Shown here piece after piece: positions 4,364 through 5,345 of a DNA stretch of 5,345 nucleotides. Where the stretch lies: positions 1 through 5,345 of the forward strand of contig DQYM01000036.1 in the NCBI GenBank assembly GCA_011040545.1, read 5' to 3'. The notes under the pieces were generated by a model, which saw only the letters and a program-made list of their open reading frames with translations, made no database searches and was not told the DNA's origin. Each line of letters starts with the position of its first letter. Position 1 is the stretch's first letter. Position numbers and translations under genes: made by a program. Origin of the DNA: Candidatus Bathyarchaeota archaeon. Its GTDB lineage: Archaea > Thermoproteota > Bathyarchaeia > EX4484-135.

Positions 4364-5345
4364 ATCGCTTTAGCTTCCCCTTTATTCGTGCCAGGAGGCC
4401 TGGCTTCACCTTTACTAGCTTGAGGAAGGGGGCCTCCCTTACATCGTAGATGGCAAACGCTAGGTGGCCAGATAGCCTCTCCTTAGCAGCGACCTCAAGG
4501 CTCCTGAGCAGTGCAGCCCTAAAGGCAGCTGACCTGTTCTCGCATAGTATGTCCACGAACTTTGGGGCCATATCAAATATCCCTGCCCTCTCAGATGTAA
4601 GGGCGTAGAACATGCTCGGTAGGGCCTCGTACTCTGGTATATTGCCAGTGGGCAGGTAGCAGGCCAGCCTAGTGCCAGGGGCCTCATCCTGGAGGGACAC
4701 GAGCATGCTAGCTGCCCAGCCTAGCTTAGCTAGGTAGCTAGCCCCATCTACTATGAGTAAGGATCCCTGGCCACCGAGCTCAATGGCCACGTAGGAGATG
4801 AGCATGGGGAGGAATAGCTCGTGTAAGGTGCCTATTACATCGTGCACTACTACGCCTAGCCCATAATGCTCAACTGAGTCCCTCAAGGCCCCTAGGCCAT
4901 CTCCCTCGCACACGATGGCCGATAGGGCCTCGGTTGAGTAGGCCTCCTGGACGTTCTTCTTCCACACGTTTAGGAAGACCCTGTATTCCTCCTTCCTCCT
5001 CTGCCTAACTAAGCTGAAGAACTTTGCTGCGTAGCGTAGCCCCACGCTTATGAGGCTAGTAGGTGTTACGAAGGCAGCAAGGGTGCTAAGGGCATCAGCA
5101 GCAGCCTGGTACTTATCTGCACCCTTCACCCTAGTCGTGAGGTCCTCCTTGAAGGATGGTGGCCCTAGCTTATCCATGAGGAAGTCCGAAAGCGCCTCTA
5201 GGCTACTTACATCTACTTCTTTTATCTTCCTCTTCAAAGGGGTTGCATCTTCAACTAGCTTGGCTAGGGTGCCTGGGTTAGCCGATAGCCAGTCTAAGCT
5301 CAGCTTAACCCTATCCAGGGAGCTAAGTGGCCCTTCGGTTAGAGC
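4344..5345 (-). CDS. Protein of unknown function (N-terminus outside window)
   Basis: The frame is open from the right edge to a TAA (complement of 4344-4346), giving 333 visible residues. A TTG at 5237 could be read as a start, but the 36 codons upstream are open, protein-like and contain no ATG, GTG or TTG, and no TATA-like or ribosome-binding site precedes 5237. The true start is therefore probably beyond the window. I do not recognise the family. The visible part is mixed alpha/beta and soluble, with a basic patch VRQRRKEEYR (about 113-122), a strand ending in Asp, SLLIVDGASYLAKLGW (195-210), that resembles a Walker B strand, and a basic C-terminus (KPGLLARIKGKLKRF). No Walker A loop is visible; one could lie in the missing N-terminus, which would make this an ATPase, but that is speculation. 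The gene converges on pelota and overlaps its 3' end by 20 bp. Confidence 0.72.
   Translation of the reverse strand, partial: ALTEGPLSSLDRVKLSLDWLSANPGTLAKLVEDATPLKRKIKEVDVSSLEALSDFLMDKLGPPSFKEDLTTRVKGADKYQAAADALSTLAAFVTPTSLISVGLRYAAKFFSLVRQRRKEEYRVFLNVWKKNVQEAYSTEALSAIVCEGDGLGALRDSVEHYGLGVVVHDVIGTLHELFLPMLISYVAIELGGQGSLLIVDGASYLAKLGWAASMLVSLQDEAPGTRLACYLPTGNIPEYEALPSMFYALTSERAGIFDMAPKFVDILCENRSAAFRAALLRSLEVAAKERLSGHLAFAIYDVREAPFLKLVKVKPGLLARIKGKLKRFSQGGT

Noticed and set aside
4460..4687. Minus-strand 75-codon frame overlapping the unknown gene in another frame
   Set aside because: Lies wholly inside the longer minus-strand frame, with unlikely composition and no ribosome-binding site.
5235..5237. 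TTG at 5237 as the true start of the right-edge gene
   Set aside because: The upstream 36 codons are open and protein-like, and no promoter or ribosome-binding site precedes this TTG; the gene most likely begins outside the window.

Overview
The window looks like a piece of an archaeal chromosome. It encodes archaeal Pelota (ribosome rescue), formylmethanofuran:tetrahydromethanopterin formyltransferase (Ftr), an archaeal-type PhoU/TrkA_C protein and a membrane-anchored LEA14-like protein. Arginine is written almost only as AGG, TTG and GTG starts are used, and strong Shine-Dalgarno sites are rare. TATA-like boxes sit a short distance upstream of starts, as expected for short-leader archaeal mRNAs. 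The style resembles a thermophilic TACK-group archaeon with a tetrahydromethanopterin C1 pathway, but I cannot name the lineage from sequence alone.

Layout from left to right. (1) Positions 1-927, minus strand: the 5' part of a PhoU-TrkA_C-PhoU gene that runs off the left edge; the plus-strand frames over it are shadows. (2) Positions 928-1071: a short divergent promoter region. (3) Positions 1072-1968, plus: ftr. (4) Positions 1969-2270: about 300 bases without a protein gene, but rich in inverted repeats. It holds a long imperfect stem at 1985-2111, a second AT-rich stem at 2110-2180, a small hairpin at 2212-2225 and candidate TATA boxes. (5) Positions 2271-3203, plus: a signal-anchored protein with two LEA14-like beta domains. 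(6) Positions 3204-3289: a short spacer with a GC-rich hairpin and a TATA-like box. (7) Positions 3290-4363, plus: complete pelota with a TTG start. (8) Positions 4344-5345, minus: the 3' part of an unrecognised protein gene that converges on pelota, overlaps it by 20 bp and runs off the right edge.

The genes do not form one obvious pathway. Ftr is central C1 metabolism, the PhoU/TrkA_C protein is probably a cytoplasmic regulator of ion transport, the LEA14-like protein is probably extracytoplasmic, and Pelota acts on stalled ribosomes. Each plus-strand gene appears to have its own promoter, so they are probably separate transcription units. I see no mobile element, CRISPR array, tRNA or rRNA, and no convincing new multi-gene system. 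The least explained parts are the structured 1985-2180 spacer and the unrecognised gene at the right edge.
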